Shown here piece by piece: positions 16,084 through 23,696 of a stretch of 37,040 nt of DNA. The position numbers and the translations under genes are program-made. The notes beneath the pieces are model-generated. The model saw nothing but the letters and a program-made list of their open reading frames with translations. It had not been told where the DNA came from and did not search any database. The stretch comes from an uncultured Roseburia sp. (GTDB lineage: Bacteria > Bacillota > Clostridia > Lachnospirales > Lachnospiraceae), in assembly GCA_947567625.1 (NCBI GenBank), contig CANONN010000034.1:1-37040 (forward strand), read 5' to 3'. Position 1 is the first letter of the stretch. Each line of letters begins with the position of its first letter.

Positions 16084-17823
16084 CTACTGTACCTCCTGTG
16101 ATTGCAGCGCATCAAATTTGCACATCTGCTGACATACCCCGCATCCGACGCAGAGCGTCTCATCGATCACTGCTTTCTTGTTTTTTATGCTGATGGCAGG
16201 ACAACCCAGTTTCATACAGGATTTACAGCCCACACAGTTATCTTCTTCCACCTTAAGCGGTTTGTTGTGCTTTACATACTTCAACAGCGCACAGGGGCGA
16301 CGGCTGATAATCACCGAAGGCTCTTTTGCCGCAAGCTCTTCTTTTAACACGCGGTCGCAGGCCGCAAGATCATAGGGGTCGACCACGGCCACGCGGGCAA
16401 ATCCCATGGCACGGCAGAGCGCCTCCAGATCGATCTTACCGGCCGGGTCTCCCTTGATGTTATATCCGGTCGTCGGATTCTGCTGGTGGCCGGTCATGCC
16501 GGTAATGGAGTTGTCGAGAATGATCACCGTGGAATTGCTCTGGTTATACGCAATGTTTGCAAGGCCCGTCATACCGGAATGCATAAAGGTGGAATCTCCG
16601 ATGACAGCCACCGTCTTACCCTCGCTCTCTTCACCGAGCGCCTTGTTAAACCCGTGAATGGAGCTGACGGAAGCGCCCATACAAAGCGTCATTTCCATCG
16701 CGGATAGCGGAGCCACCGCTCCCAATGTATAACAGCCGATATCTCCCAAAACTGTACATTGATTCTTGGAGAGCGTATAGAAGAGGCCGCGGTGCGGACA
16801 GCCCGCACACATCACGGGCGGCCTTCCCGGCAGCGCCTCGTCCAATTTGACGCATGGCGCAGCCGCTGTCCCAAGCTTTTCTGCAACCAGATTCTGCGAA
16901 AACTCTCCCTCCAACGGGAAAATATCTTTGCCGGAAACAGTCAGCCCCAGCGTCTTGCAATGATTCTCAATGATGGGGTCAAGCTCCTCGATGATCACCA
17001 GCTTCTCAACCTTAGCGGCAAAATCCAGAATCAATTGTTCGGGAAGCGGATTGACCATACCGAGCTTTAAGATACTCGCCTTTTCGCCAAACACTTCCTT
17101 CGCGTACTGGTAACTCGTCGAGGAAGTGATAATGCCCAGCTTTGTGTCCCCCATCTCCACGCGGTTAAACGGACAATTCTCCGCGTAGGCGCGAAGTTTG
17201 CGGGTGCGCTCCTCCACGAACGGATGGCGGCGGATGGCGTTGGCCGGCATCATCACATATTTCGCAATGTTTTTCTCGTAGGGAATCGCATCCGGGCACA
17301 CGCGCTCCCCCGTCTCCACAACGCTCTGGGAATGGGCCACACGGGTGCACATTTTGATAATCACCGGCGTGTCAAACTCCTCCGAGAGTTCAAACGCCCG
17401 CTTGGCAAACTCACATGCCTCCGCAGAGTCGGACGGCTCAAGCATCGGAATCTTAGATGCGATGGCGTGATGACGGGAATCCTGCTCATTCTGAGAAGAA
17501 TGCATACCTGCGTCATCCGCCACACAGATTACCATGCCTGCGTTGACTCCCGTATAGGAACAGGTAAACAGCGGGTCCGCCGCCACATTCAAACCGACAT
17601 GTTTCATGCCGCAGAAGCTGCGCTTGCCTGCAAGGGAGGCGCCAAACGCTACCTCCATCGCCACCTTCTCATTCGGCGCCCACTCGCAGTAGATCTCGTC
17701 AAACTTGGCCGCTTCCTCCGTCACTTCGGTGCTCGGAGTTCCCGGATAGCTCGATACCACGCTACAGCCGGCCTCATAGAGCCCCCGCGCCAACGCCTTA
17801 TTTCCTAACATCAATTGTTTCAT
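16084..17823 (-). CDS. iorA: Indolepyruvate:ferredoxin oxidoreductase alpha subunit
   Basis: 579 aa. Order of domains: pyrimidine-binding region (SSYPGTPSTEVTEE near residue 25), transketolase-C-like middle, TPP domain (CPHRGLFYTL; GDIGCYTLGAVAPLSAME; VIGDSTFMHSGMTGLAN; the Mg/TPP segment ILDNSITGMTGHQQNPTTG), and a C-terminal ferredoxin domain with CVGCKSCMKLGCP and CVGCGVCQQMCK for two 4Fe-4S clusters. The open frame reaches 17883, but ATG 17823 (MKQLMLGNKALARG) matches family starts; AAGGA is 13 nt upstream, so translation may be helped by coupling to the ACT gene. Aromatic 2-oxoacids are the expected substrates. Confidence 0.95.
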   Translation of the reverse strand: MKQLMLGNKALARGLYEAGCSVVSSYPGTPSTEVTEEAAKFDEIYCEWAPNEKVAMEVAFGASLAGKRSFCGMKHVGLNVAADPLFTCSYTGVNAGMVICVADDAGMHSSQNEQDSRHHAIASKIPMLEPSDSAEACEFAKRAFELSEEFDTPVIIKMCTRVAHSQSVVETGERVCPDAIPYEKNIAKYVMMPANAIRRHPFVEERTRKLRAYAENCPFNRVEMGDTKLGIITSSTSYQYAKEVFGEKASILKLGMVNPLPEQLILDFAAKVEKLVIIEELDPIIENHCKTLGLTVSGKDIFPLEGEFSQNLVAEKLGTAAAPCVKLDEALPGRPPVMCAGCPHRGLFYTLSKNQCTVLGDIGCYTLGAVAPLSAMEMTLCMGASVSSIHGFNKALGEESEGKTVAVIGDSTFMHSGMTGLANIAYNQSNSTVIILDNSITGMTGHQQNPTTGYNIKGDPAGKIDLEALCRAMGFARVAVVDPYDLAACDRVLKEELAAKEPSVIISRRPCALLKYVKHNKPLKVEEDNCVGCKSCMKLGCPAISIKNKKAVIDETLCVGCGVCQQMCKFDALQSQEVQ

Positions 17824-17886
17824 AGTCGTTTCAAAATCCTTTCGTCTGTACATTATGCATATCCGCCCGCAGTGCGGCGGCACACG

Positions 17887-18318
17887 TTATAATTTCTCGA
17901 GTTCCTCCTGGCCGATCTGGCTGATGCCGTTTGTCGAGAGCAGCTCCACCGCCCGTTTGTTGTCCTCCACACGGAAAATCATATTTGCCGTCCCCTGTAT
18001 GCGTGTGGTAAAAGCATACATATATTCGACATTGATGCCATTTTTGCCCAACAGGTCCAGAACCTTAAATAAGCCACCCGGTTCATCCGGGAGCCGCACC
18101 GCCAGGACGTCTTTTATTGACGAAACATAGTTTGCTTCCCGAAGCACCGTCGACGTATTGTAGATATCGTCCACAATCAGACGCGCAATACCAAAATCAA
18201 CAGCATCCGCCAGATAAAGCGCGCGCAGATTGATCTTGTGCTGGGATAAAAGATCGGTCAATTCCGCCAGTTTCCCCGGCTTGTTCTCCACAAATACCGA
18301 AATCTGTTTTACTGCCAT
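17887..18318 (-). CDS. Tandem ACT-domain regulatory protein
   Basis: 143 aa, two ACT domains: ISVFVENKPGKLAELTDLL (residues 6-24) and VRLPDEPGGLFKVLDLLGKNGINVEYMY (about 74-101). ACT domains bind amino acids; stand-alone double-ACT proteins of this kind often sit beside iorA and paaK. Likely a sensor of aromatic amino acids or their keto acids that modulates the neighbouring enzymes; the target is not known. AGGAGG 7 nt before ATG 18318 makes the start secure. It follows a 103-bp tandem repeat separating it from paaK. Confidence 0.9.
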   Translation of the reverse strand: MAVKQISVFVENKPGKLAELTDLLSQHKINLRALYLADAVDFGIARLIVDDIYNTSTVLREANYVSSIKDVLAVRLPDEPGGLFKVLDLLGKNGINVEYMYAFTTRIQGTANMIFRVEDNKRAVELLSTNGISQIGQEELEKL

Positions 18319-18337
18319 ACTCTTACCTCCTATTTAA

Positions 18338-18554
18338 AGTTCCGTATCCGCTCTTCCAACGCCCTTTTGGCAGAACAAATCCTGTCTCTCCCATTCGACA
18401 CAATCTGTTCTGGGCGTTTTCTGAGCCGATACTGTTTTTTAGTTCCGTATCCGCTCTTCCAACCCCTTTTTGCAGAATAAATCCTGTCTCTCCCGTTCGG
18501 CACAATTTGTTCTGGGCGTTTTCTGAGCCGATACTGTTTTTTAGTTCCGTATCC
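18338..18554. repeat. Tandem repeat of about 103 bp between paaK and the ACT gene
   Basis: Two units beginning AGTTCCGTATCCGCTCTTCC (18338 and 18441; 103 and 102 bp), followed by the first 12 bases of a third (18543-18554). The units differ at about ten positions, mostly in the arms of a CAGAACAAAT...ATTTGTTCTG-type stem, which stays largely paired. On the minus (coding) strand they form hairpins within the operon's mRNA. A 60-codon open frame crosses them but has no supported function. Units show no spacer/repeat alternation, so this is not CRISPR. Confidence 0.85.
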
Positions 18555-18562
18555 CCCAGCCT

Positions 18563-19873
18563 CTATTTTTGCTGGTAGAGGTTACGTTTATCTATGATGC
18601 GCACCGCCTTGCCCTCACTTCTGGTAATCGACTTGGGCGCGACAAGCTTCACTTTTGCGTAGATTCCGAGCATCGCCTTTAAGGCATTGACGAGCTCACG
18701 CTCTTTCGCGGAAACCTCGCTCAAGTTGTCGGAGAACATCTCGGCCGTCATCTCCACCTGAACCTCAATCGTGTCGCTGTTGTTGACACGGTCCACAATA
18801 ATCTGATAGTTAGCCGGGTATCCCTTATTCATCAATACGGTCTCGATCTGGGACGGGAATACATTGACGCCCTTGACGATCAGCATATCATCGCTTCTGC
18901 CCAGCGGCTTCGTCATTTTTACATGCGTCCTGCCGCAGGAACATTTCTCCCTGCTCAAGATACAGATATCGCGCGTGCGGTAGCGAATCAGCGGGAACGC
19001 CTCCTTGGTGATGCAGGTAAATACCAGCTCCCCTTTCTCGCCGTCCGGCACGGGTTCGCCGGTGTTCGGATTGATCACCTCCGCGATGAAATGGTCTTCG
19101 TTGACATGCATACCGGTCTGCGCCGAACACTCAAAGGAAACACCCGGCCCGGAGATCTCCGTCAGCCCGTAGATATCATATGCTTTGATGCCAAGCTTTT
19201 CCTCGATATCGTGGCGCATCTCCTCCGTCCAAGCCTCCGCACCAAAGATGCCGGCTTTTAACTTGATACTGTCCCCTAAGCCTCTCTCCTGAATACTCTC
19301 TGCCAGATATGCCGCGTAGGACGGCGTACAGCAGAGTATCGTCGAACCCAGATCGGTCATAAACTGAATCTGGCGCTCCGTGTTGCCCGACGACATCGGA
19401 AGCGTCAGACACCCGACTTTGTGGGAACCTCCGTTTAGACCGGGGCCTCCGGTAAACAAGCCGTAGCCGTAGCAGACATGACAGACGTCGTCCTTCGTTC
19501 CTCCGGCCGCGACGATCGCCCGCGCACAGCAGTCTTCCCAGAGATCAAGATCATGCTGCGTATAAAAGGCGACCACACGCCTCCCGGTCGTCCCGCTCGT
19601 CGACTGAATACGCACACAATCGGCAAGCGGCCTTGCCAATAGCCCGTACGGATAACAGTTCTTCAGATCGTCTTTTGTGACAAACGGCAGCTTGTGAAGA
19701 TCATCGACAGACTTGATATCCTCCGGCGTGATACCGGCTTCCATCATTTTTTGCTTATAAAAAGGCACATTTTCCCAAACATTCTGTACCTGCTTGACGA
19801 GCCTCTCACTCTGCCACTGATGAATCTGCTCCCTGGACGCGGTCTCAATTTCCTCCTGATAGTATCGTTCCAT
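18563..19873 (-). CDS. paaK: Phenylacetate-CoA ligase family enzyme
   Basis: 436 aa adenylate-forming enzyme. Motifs: P-loop QSTSGTTGRRVVAFYT at about residues 88-103, YGYGLFTGG, YDIYGLTEISGPGVSFEC, RTRDICIL and the C-terminal lysine region SEGKAVRIIDKR. A Cys-rich CSCGRTH segment is typical of the PaaK family. In anaerobes next to ior genes it probably runs toward free aryl acetate, forming ATP from aryl-acetyl-CoA by substrate-level phosphorylation, or activates aryl acetates for the reverse reaction; direction cannot be read from sequence. Start ATG 19873 has GAGGTGG 6 nt upstream. First gene of the paaK-ACT-ior operon. Confidence 0.93.
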   Translation of the reverse strand: MERYYQEEIETASREQIHQWQSERLVKQVQNVWENVPFYKQKMMEAGITPEDIKSVDDLHKLPFVTKDDLKNCYPYGLLARPLADCVRIQSTSGTTGRRVVAFYTQHDLDLWEDCCARAIVAAGGTKDDVCHVCYGYGLFTGGPGLNGGSHKVGCLTLPMSSGNTERQIQFMTDLGSTILCCTPSYAAYLAESIQERGLGDSIKLKAGIFGAEAWTEEMRHDIEEKLGIKAYDIYGLTEISGPGVSFECSAQTGMHVNEDHFIAEVINPNTGEPVPDGEKGELVFTCITKEAFPLIRYRTRDICILSREKCSCGRTHVKMTKPLGRSDDMLIVKGVNVFPSQIETVLMNKGYPANYQIIVDRVNNSDTIEVQVEMTAEMFSDNLSEVSAKERELVNALKAMLGIYAKVKLVAPKSITRSEGKAVRIIDKRNLYQQK

Positions 19874-19909
19874 GTAATTCCACCTCGCTATGTAATTGAT
19901 AAAATACCG

Positions 19910-19935
19910 GCGGCCGCTCCTCGTCCGACGGCCGC
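19910..19935. other. GC-rich hairpin in the paaK leader
   Basis: GCGGCCGC ... CGGCCGC inverted arms with an ~11-nt loop, located between the predicted promoter and the paaK start. There is no T-run, so it is not an obvious terminator. It may stabilise the 5' end of the operon mRNA. Confidence 0.5.
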
Positions 19936-19953
19936 GAATATTTTGCTACTATT

Positions 19954-19982
19954 ACTATACCAGTTCCACGGCAAAATGGAAA
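19954..19982 (-). promoter_or_regulatory. Candidate promoter of the paaK-ACT-ior operon
   Basis: Minus-strand TTTCCA (19977-19982), 17-bp spacer, TATAGT (19954-19959) preceded by TGG (extended -10). The -35 is weak. Located 81 bp before paaK, just past the MATE gene stop. Confidence 0.5.
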
Positions 19983-20005
19983 CAAGAATTTTTTACATGC
20001 TCTTT

Positions 20006-21397
20006 CTAAATGTCCTCCACAATATTGTGAATCCAGACGCCTTTTTTCAGCAGGATAAGTCCCAATACCCCTTTTAAAATCTCCGCGCTCTGACAGATGA
20101 TATAGACCTCTGTCACCGGCAGAGACGTAAACCGGCTGAGCACAAAGGCGATCGGTATATTGATCACCCAGATATAACAGCTGTCAAACAAAAAGGTGAT
20201 CATCGTTTTTCCTCCGGTGCGCAGTGTAAAATAGGAGGCGTGGTAAAACGCATAGACCGGCATAAATACAGAGGAGACGCGGATTAAATAAGTGGCGGTA
20301 CGCCGCACCTCTTCTGTTGTATTGTAAATTTCCGGAAACAGCGGCGCCAGCACGCAAAGCAGCGCGCCGATAAAGATGCAGCTTGCGACCGAAAAAAAGA
20401 TCATTTTGCGGTCGGTCTCCACCGCGCGCTCCATCTCCCCGGCTCCGAGCTGCTGCCCCACTACAATTGAGATCGCGCTGCCGAGCGCGATAAACACAAT
20501 GTTAAAGAGATTGGAGACCGTCGTGGAAATATTTAACGCCGCCACAACGCTTAACCCGCGCAGCGAATAACACTGCACCATCACCGCCTGCCCGGCAGAC
20601 CAAAGCGTCTCGTTGGCCAAAAGCGGCATTCCCTTTTTGATAATCTCCCATACCAGCTTCCTTGGTATCCGCAGACTGCGATATGCGCCCTCGATAAACA
20701 GATAGCGCTTCCGGTGCGTATGCGTCCAGACTGCCACGATCGCCGTCTCACAGAATCTTGAGATCACGGTCGCAATAGCAGCTCCGTAAACGCCGAGCGC
20801 GGGAAAGCCGAATTTTCCGAAAATAAGCAAATAATTAAAAAACAGATTGACAAACACCGCCACAACACCCGAAATCATGGGCACGATCGTCTCCCCGACT
20901 TCGCGCAGGGTACTCGTATAAATCTGCGTCACCATATAGGGAATCACCCCAAGCATCATAATCCAAAGATATCCCATGCCCGCCTCGTGTGTGGCGGCGA
21001 TATTCCCCTGTCCGTTGTCGTGCAAAAACAGATCGATCAGCGAGCCGCCCGCCACGGCAAAAATAATCAGCCACAAAACCGCGAGGAGCCCGCAGGATAT
21101 CCATTTAAAGCGAAACGTATTGCGCACGCCCTCGTGGTTTCCCTGTCCGTAAAACTGGGCGCTGAAAATAGAGGCGCCCGATATTGCCCCGAAGATACAG
21201 ATATAAAAAATGTTGAGCAGCTGGTTTACGATCGCCACCCCGGACATCTGTTCTGTCCCCAGCTGCCCTACCATAATATTGTCGAGCAGACTCACAAAAT
21301 TTGTGATACCGTTTTGTATTAAGATCGGCAGCGCAATCACCAGTATCATATGATAAAATGCCCGATCTCCTATATACCTCTCCTTAAAACGCCTCAT
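20006..21397 (-). CDS. MATE-family multidrug/metabolite efflux protein
   Basis: 463 aa with twelve predicted membrane helices, the size of NorM/DinF-type MATE exporters. Starts with a basic cytosolic stretch, then PILIQNGITNFVSLLDNIMVGQLGTEQMSGVAIVNQL, the classical first-lobe signature; the second lobe begins near LLANETLWSAGQAVMVQCYS, and the internal repeat is visible. It exports cationic or other compounds using Na+ or H+; the substrate is not predictable. ATG 21397 follows AGAGG. It sits alone, with the terminator of the GGGtGRT operon upstream and the paaK promoter downstream. Confidence 0.93.
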   Translation of the reverse strand: MRRFKERYIGDRAFYHMILVIALPILIQNGITNFVSLLDNIMVGQLGTEQMSGVAIVNQLLNIFYICIFGAISGASIFSAQFYGQGNHEGVRNTFRFKWISCGLLAVLWLIIFAVAGGSLIDLFLHDNGQGNIAATHEAGMGYLWIMMLGVIPYMVTQIYTSTLREVGETIVPMISGVVAVFVNLFFNYLLIFGKFGFPALGVYGAAIATVISRFCETAIVAVWTHTHRKRYLFIEGAYRSLRIPRKLVWEIIKKGMPLLANETLWSAGQAVMVQCYSLRGLSVVAALNISTTVSNLFNIVFIALGSAISIVVGQQLGAGEMERAVETDRKMIFFSVASCIFIGALLCVLAPLFPEIYNTTEEVRRTATYLIRVSSVFMPVYAFYHASYFTLRTGGKTMITFLFDSCYIWVINIPIAFVLSRFTSLPVTEVYIICQSAEILKGVLGLILLKKGVWIHNIVEDI

Positions 21398-21513
21398 CCT
21401 ATACCTCTTTGAATTCTCACATTATGCATCACCATAATACGGACGGGTACGATCACCGTTGCCATATTGGTTGCTTTTATCTCATTTTATAAGCGGCCTT
21501 TGGCGCCACCACA

Positions 21514-21577
21514 CAAAAAAGCGGGCAGAACCCAGAACAAATCAAGGAAAAATCCTTTTTTGTCTGCTCCACCCGCC
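21514..21577 (-). terminator. Terminator downstream of the GGGtGRT gene
   Basis: Minus-strand hairpin GCGGG(TGG)AGCAGACAAA ... TTTGTTCTG(GGTT)CTGCCCGC followed by six Ts, starting about 85 bp after the GGGtGRT stop at 21662. It closes the two-gene operon. The rest of the 21398-21661 gap shows only a weak upstream region for the MATE gene. Confidence 0.75.
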
Positions 21578-21661
21578 TTACCATATAGCATTGATCAGAT
21601 ACTTTATCGAAAACACATTTTATGTATTGACTATAAACATATCATGACATGATCTTTTTGC

Positions 21662-22672
21662 TTAGCATTTCCCTGCCTTGTGTGCCTCCTCGATCGACAC
21701 TGCCACCGCAACGGTAGCGCCGACCATCGGGTTGTTGCCCATGCCGATTAAGCCCATCATCTCAACGTGAGCCGGCACGGAGGAGGAACCTGCAAACTGT
21801 GCGTCAGAGTGCATACGTCCGAGCGTGTCGGTCATGCCGTAAGAAGCCGGTCCTGCCGCCATATTGTCGGGATGTAAGGTACGTCCCGTACCGCCGCCCG
21901 ATGCCACGGAGAAGTATTTTTTGCCCTGCTCCACACACTCTTTTTTGTATGTACCTGCAACCGGATGCTGGAAACGTGTCGGGTTGGTGGAGTTACCGGT
22001 GATGGAGACACCGACGTTCTCCATGTGCATGATCGCAACGCCTTCCTGCACGTCGTCTGCGCCGTAGCATTTTACCGTAGCGCGAAGTCCTTTGGAATAT
22101 GCCTTTTCATATACGACATTTACTTTTGCCTCCTGGTAGTCATACTTTGTCTCCACAAAAGTAAATCCGTTGATGCGGGAGATGATCTGTGCAGCGTCCT
22201 TGCCAAGGCCGTTTAAGATCACGCGCAATGGTTTCTGACGCACTTTGTTCGCTTTCTCCGCAATACCGATCGCACCCTCCGCAGCCGCGAAAGACTCATG
22301 GCCTGCCAAAAAGCAGAAGCACTCGGTCTCCTCCTCGAGAAGCATCTTGCCGAGATTGCCGTGTCCAAGTCCCACTTTTCTGTGGTCTGCCACAGAACCC
22401 GGAATACAGAAAGCCTGGAGACCCTCTCCGATTGCGGCCGCTGCATCGGCAGCTCTCAGGGCGCCTTTTTTGATGGCGATCGCAGCGCCTACCGTATATG
22501 CCCAGCAGGCATTTTCAAAACAGATCGGCTGGATTTTTTTCACCTGCTCATACACGTCAAGTCCAGCATCTTTCGTGATCTTCTCAGCCTCTTCGATTGA
22601 GCTGATTCCATAGCTGTTTAACACAGCGTTAATCTGGTCAATTCTTCTTTCATATGATTCAAATAAAGCCAT
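21662..22672 (-). CDS. GGGtGRT family protein (function unknown)
   Basis: 336 aa. The segment SGGGTGRTLHPDNMAAG at about residues 255-271 is the motif that names the GGGtGRT family. The protein is soluble and glycine-rich, with NGLGKDAAQII, GNSTNPTRFQHPVAGTYKKEC and a C-terminal GMGNNPMVGATVAVAV. Several cysteines (about residues 51, 56, 89, 116, 118, 199) could bind metal but form no classic cluster motif. It follows the NifU-like gene by 23 bp with AAAGGAG upstream of ATG 22672. The two genes travel as a pair in anaerobes as far as I recall. No enzymatic role is assigned; a cofactor or Fe-S-related task is suggested only by the partner. Confidence 0.9.
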   Translation of the reverse strand: MALFESYERRIDQINAVLNSYGISSIEEAEKITKDAGLDVYEQVKKIQPICFENACWAYTVGAAIAIKKGALRAADAAAAIGEGLQAFCIPGSVADHRKVGLGHGNLGKMLLEEETECFCFLAGHESFAAAEGAIGIAEKANKVRQKPLRVILNGLGKDAAQIISRINGFTFVETKYDYQEAKVNVVYEKAYSKGLRATVKCYGADDVQEGVAIMHMENVGVSITGNSTNPTRFQHPVAGTYKKECVEQGKKYFSVASGGGTGRTLHPDNMAAGPASYGMTDTLGRMHSDAQFAGSSSVPAHVEMMGLIGMGNNPMVGATVAVAVSIEEAHKAGKC

Positions 22673-22695
22673 TGTCGTTCGTCTCCTTTCCTATC

Positions 22696-23388
22696 CTACT
22701 CTGCTCTCGGGTCGATAATCTTAGCGGCGTCATCAACACGTCCGTACTGGCCCTTTGCCTTCTCCCACGCCGTGTTCGGATCATCGCCTTTTTTGATGAA
22801 ATCTGTCATTTTCCCAAGAGAAACGAACTGATATCCGATAACTTCATCATCCTCGTCCAACGCTATTCCGGTGACATAGCCCTCTGCCATCTCCAGATAG
22901 CGAACGCCTTTTTCTTTGGTTGCGTACATGGTGCCAACCTGAGAACGAAGTCCTTTGCCCAAATCCTCGAGACCGGCGCCGATGGCAAGTCCGTCGTCGG
23001 AAAATGCGCTCTGTGTGCGGCCGTAGACGATCTGTAAAAATAATTCTCTCATCGCGGTATTGATCGCGTCGCATACCAGATCCGTATTCAACGCCTCGAG
23101 AATCGTCTTGCCCTGCAGAATCTCCGCCGCCATAGCCGCGGAATGGGTCATGCCGGAACATCCGATTGTCTCGACCAACGCTTCCTCAATAATACCGTTC
23201 TTTACGTTCAGCGAAAGCTTACATGCACCCTGCTGCGGCGCACACCAGCCCACACCGTGTGTAAAACCAGAAATGTCTTCAATTTTTTTGGAATGTACCC
23301 ATTTTCCTTCTTCCGGAATCGGAGCCGGCTCATGTTTCGCGCCCTTTGCCACCGGGCACATGTTTTCAACTTCCTTCGTGTAAATCAT
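22696..23388 (-). CDS. NifU-like iron-sulfur scaffold-type protein paired with GGGtGRT
   Basis: 230 aa. The central part resembles the IscU/NifU N-terminal fold: WCAPQQGACKLSLNV, then VETIGCSGMTHSAAMAAEIL (compare the GCGxxxASS element of IscU), then DLVCDAINTAMRELF. Thus Cys residues occur at the positions where IscU ligates a nascent cluster, although the spacing is not canonical. An N-terminal extension with MCPVAKGA and a C-terminal extension (GYVTGIALDEDDEVIGYQFVSLG ... GDDPNTAWEKAKGQYGR) are not part of IscU. No IscS/NifS gene is nearby. First gene of the pair; ATG 23388 has AAAGGAG 7 nt upstream. A promoter could not be fixed with confidence in 23389-23524. Confidence 0.8.
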   Translation of the reverse strand: MIYTKEVENMCPVAKGAKHEPAPIPEEGKWVHSKKIEDISGFTHGVGWCAPQQGACKLSLNVKNGIIEEALVETIGCSGMTHSAAMAAEILQGKTILEALNTDLVCDAINTAMRELFLQIVYGRTQSAFSDDGLAIGAGLEDLGKGLRSQVGTMYATKEKGVRYLEMAEGYVTGIALDEDDEVIGYQFVSLGKMTDFIKKGDDPNTAWEKAKGQYGRVDDAAKIIDPRAE

Positions 23389-23524
23389 TATAAGACTCCT
23401 TTCATTTAAAAAATGTTCATGTCAAAATTGCTTTAACATCGTACATTAGAGCACGCTCTGGTTATGATTGTCTCATATTTTTACAAATTTCACAAGTAGT
23501 TCCACAAAAAATTTCTAAATGTTA

Positions 23525-23550
23525 GTAACGATTCAGCCTTCGGTTTCTTA
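23525..23550 (-). repeat. Inverted remnant of the MITE end beside the third copy
   Basis: 23525-23547 matches, at 22 of 23 positions, the reverse complement of the right end of the 7332-7477 copy (GTAACGATTCAGCCTTCGG...). With the adjoining GTAAC of the complete copy it forms a 31-nt hairpin mirroring the element's terminal hairpin. It is either debris of a second, oppositely oriented insertion or the outer end of a longer ancestral element. The remaining gap 23389-23524 is AT-rich with only weak promoter-like hexamers. Confidence 0.65.
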
Positions 23551-23696
23551 GTAACAGTTTAGCTCAGGACTTTGCACTCGCTGCAAAGTCCGTAAGAACG
23601 CGTATATCTAGCCAAGCGGGAATCCGGCTCTTTGTCGAAGACAAACTTTAAATGAGCCGGATTCCGTAACTATGAAGCCGAAGGCGGAATAGTTAC
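23551..23696 (+). mobile_element. 146-bp MITE overlapping the stop codon of the beta-helix transferase gene
   Basis: Third complete copy, nearly identical to 80-225 and 7332-7477, with GTAAC and GTTAC ends and the same three hairpins. No 8-bp duplication: left flank GTTTCTTA, right flank GGCCGCTT. The terminal GTTAC supplies the TAA stop (23693-23695) of the minus-strand transferase gene, so the insertion or a later rearrangement redefined that protein's C-terminus. Confidence 0.9.

Noticed and set aside
18323-18505. 60-codon minus-strand frame within the 103-bp tandem repeat
   Set aside because: Repeat units differ in length (103 and 102 bp), so the frame would not be maintained; no ribosome binding site.
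18338-18554. Tandem repeats considered as a CRISPR array
   Set aside because: Units are ~103 bp without short repeat/spacer alternation and no cas genes are in the window.
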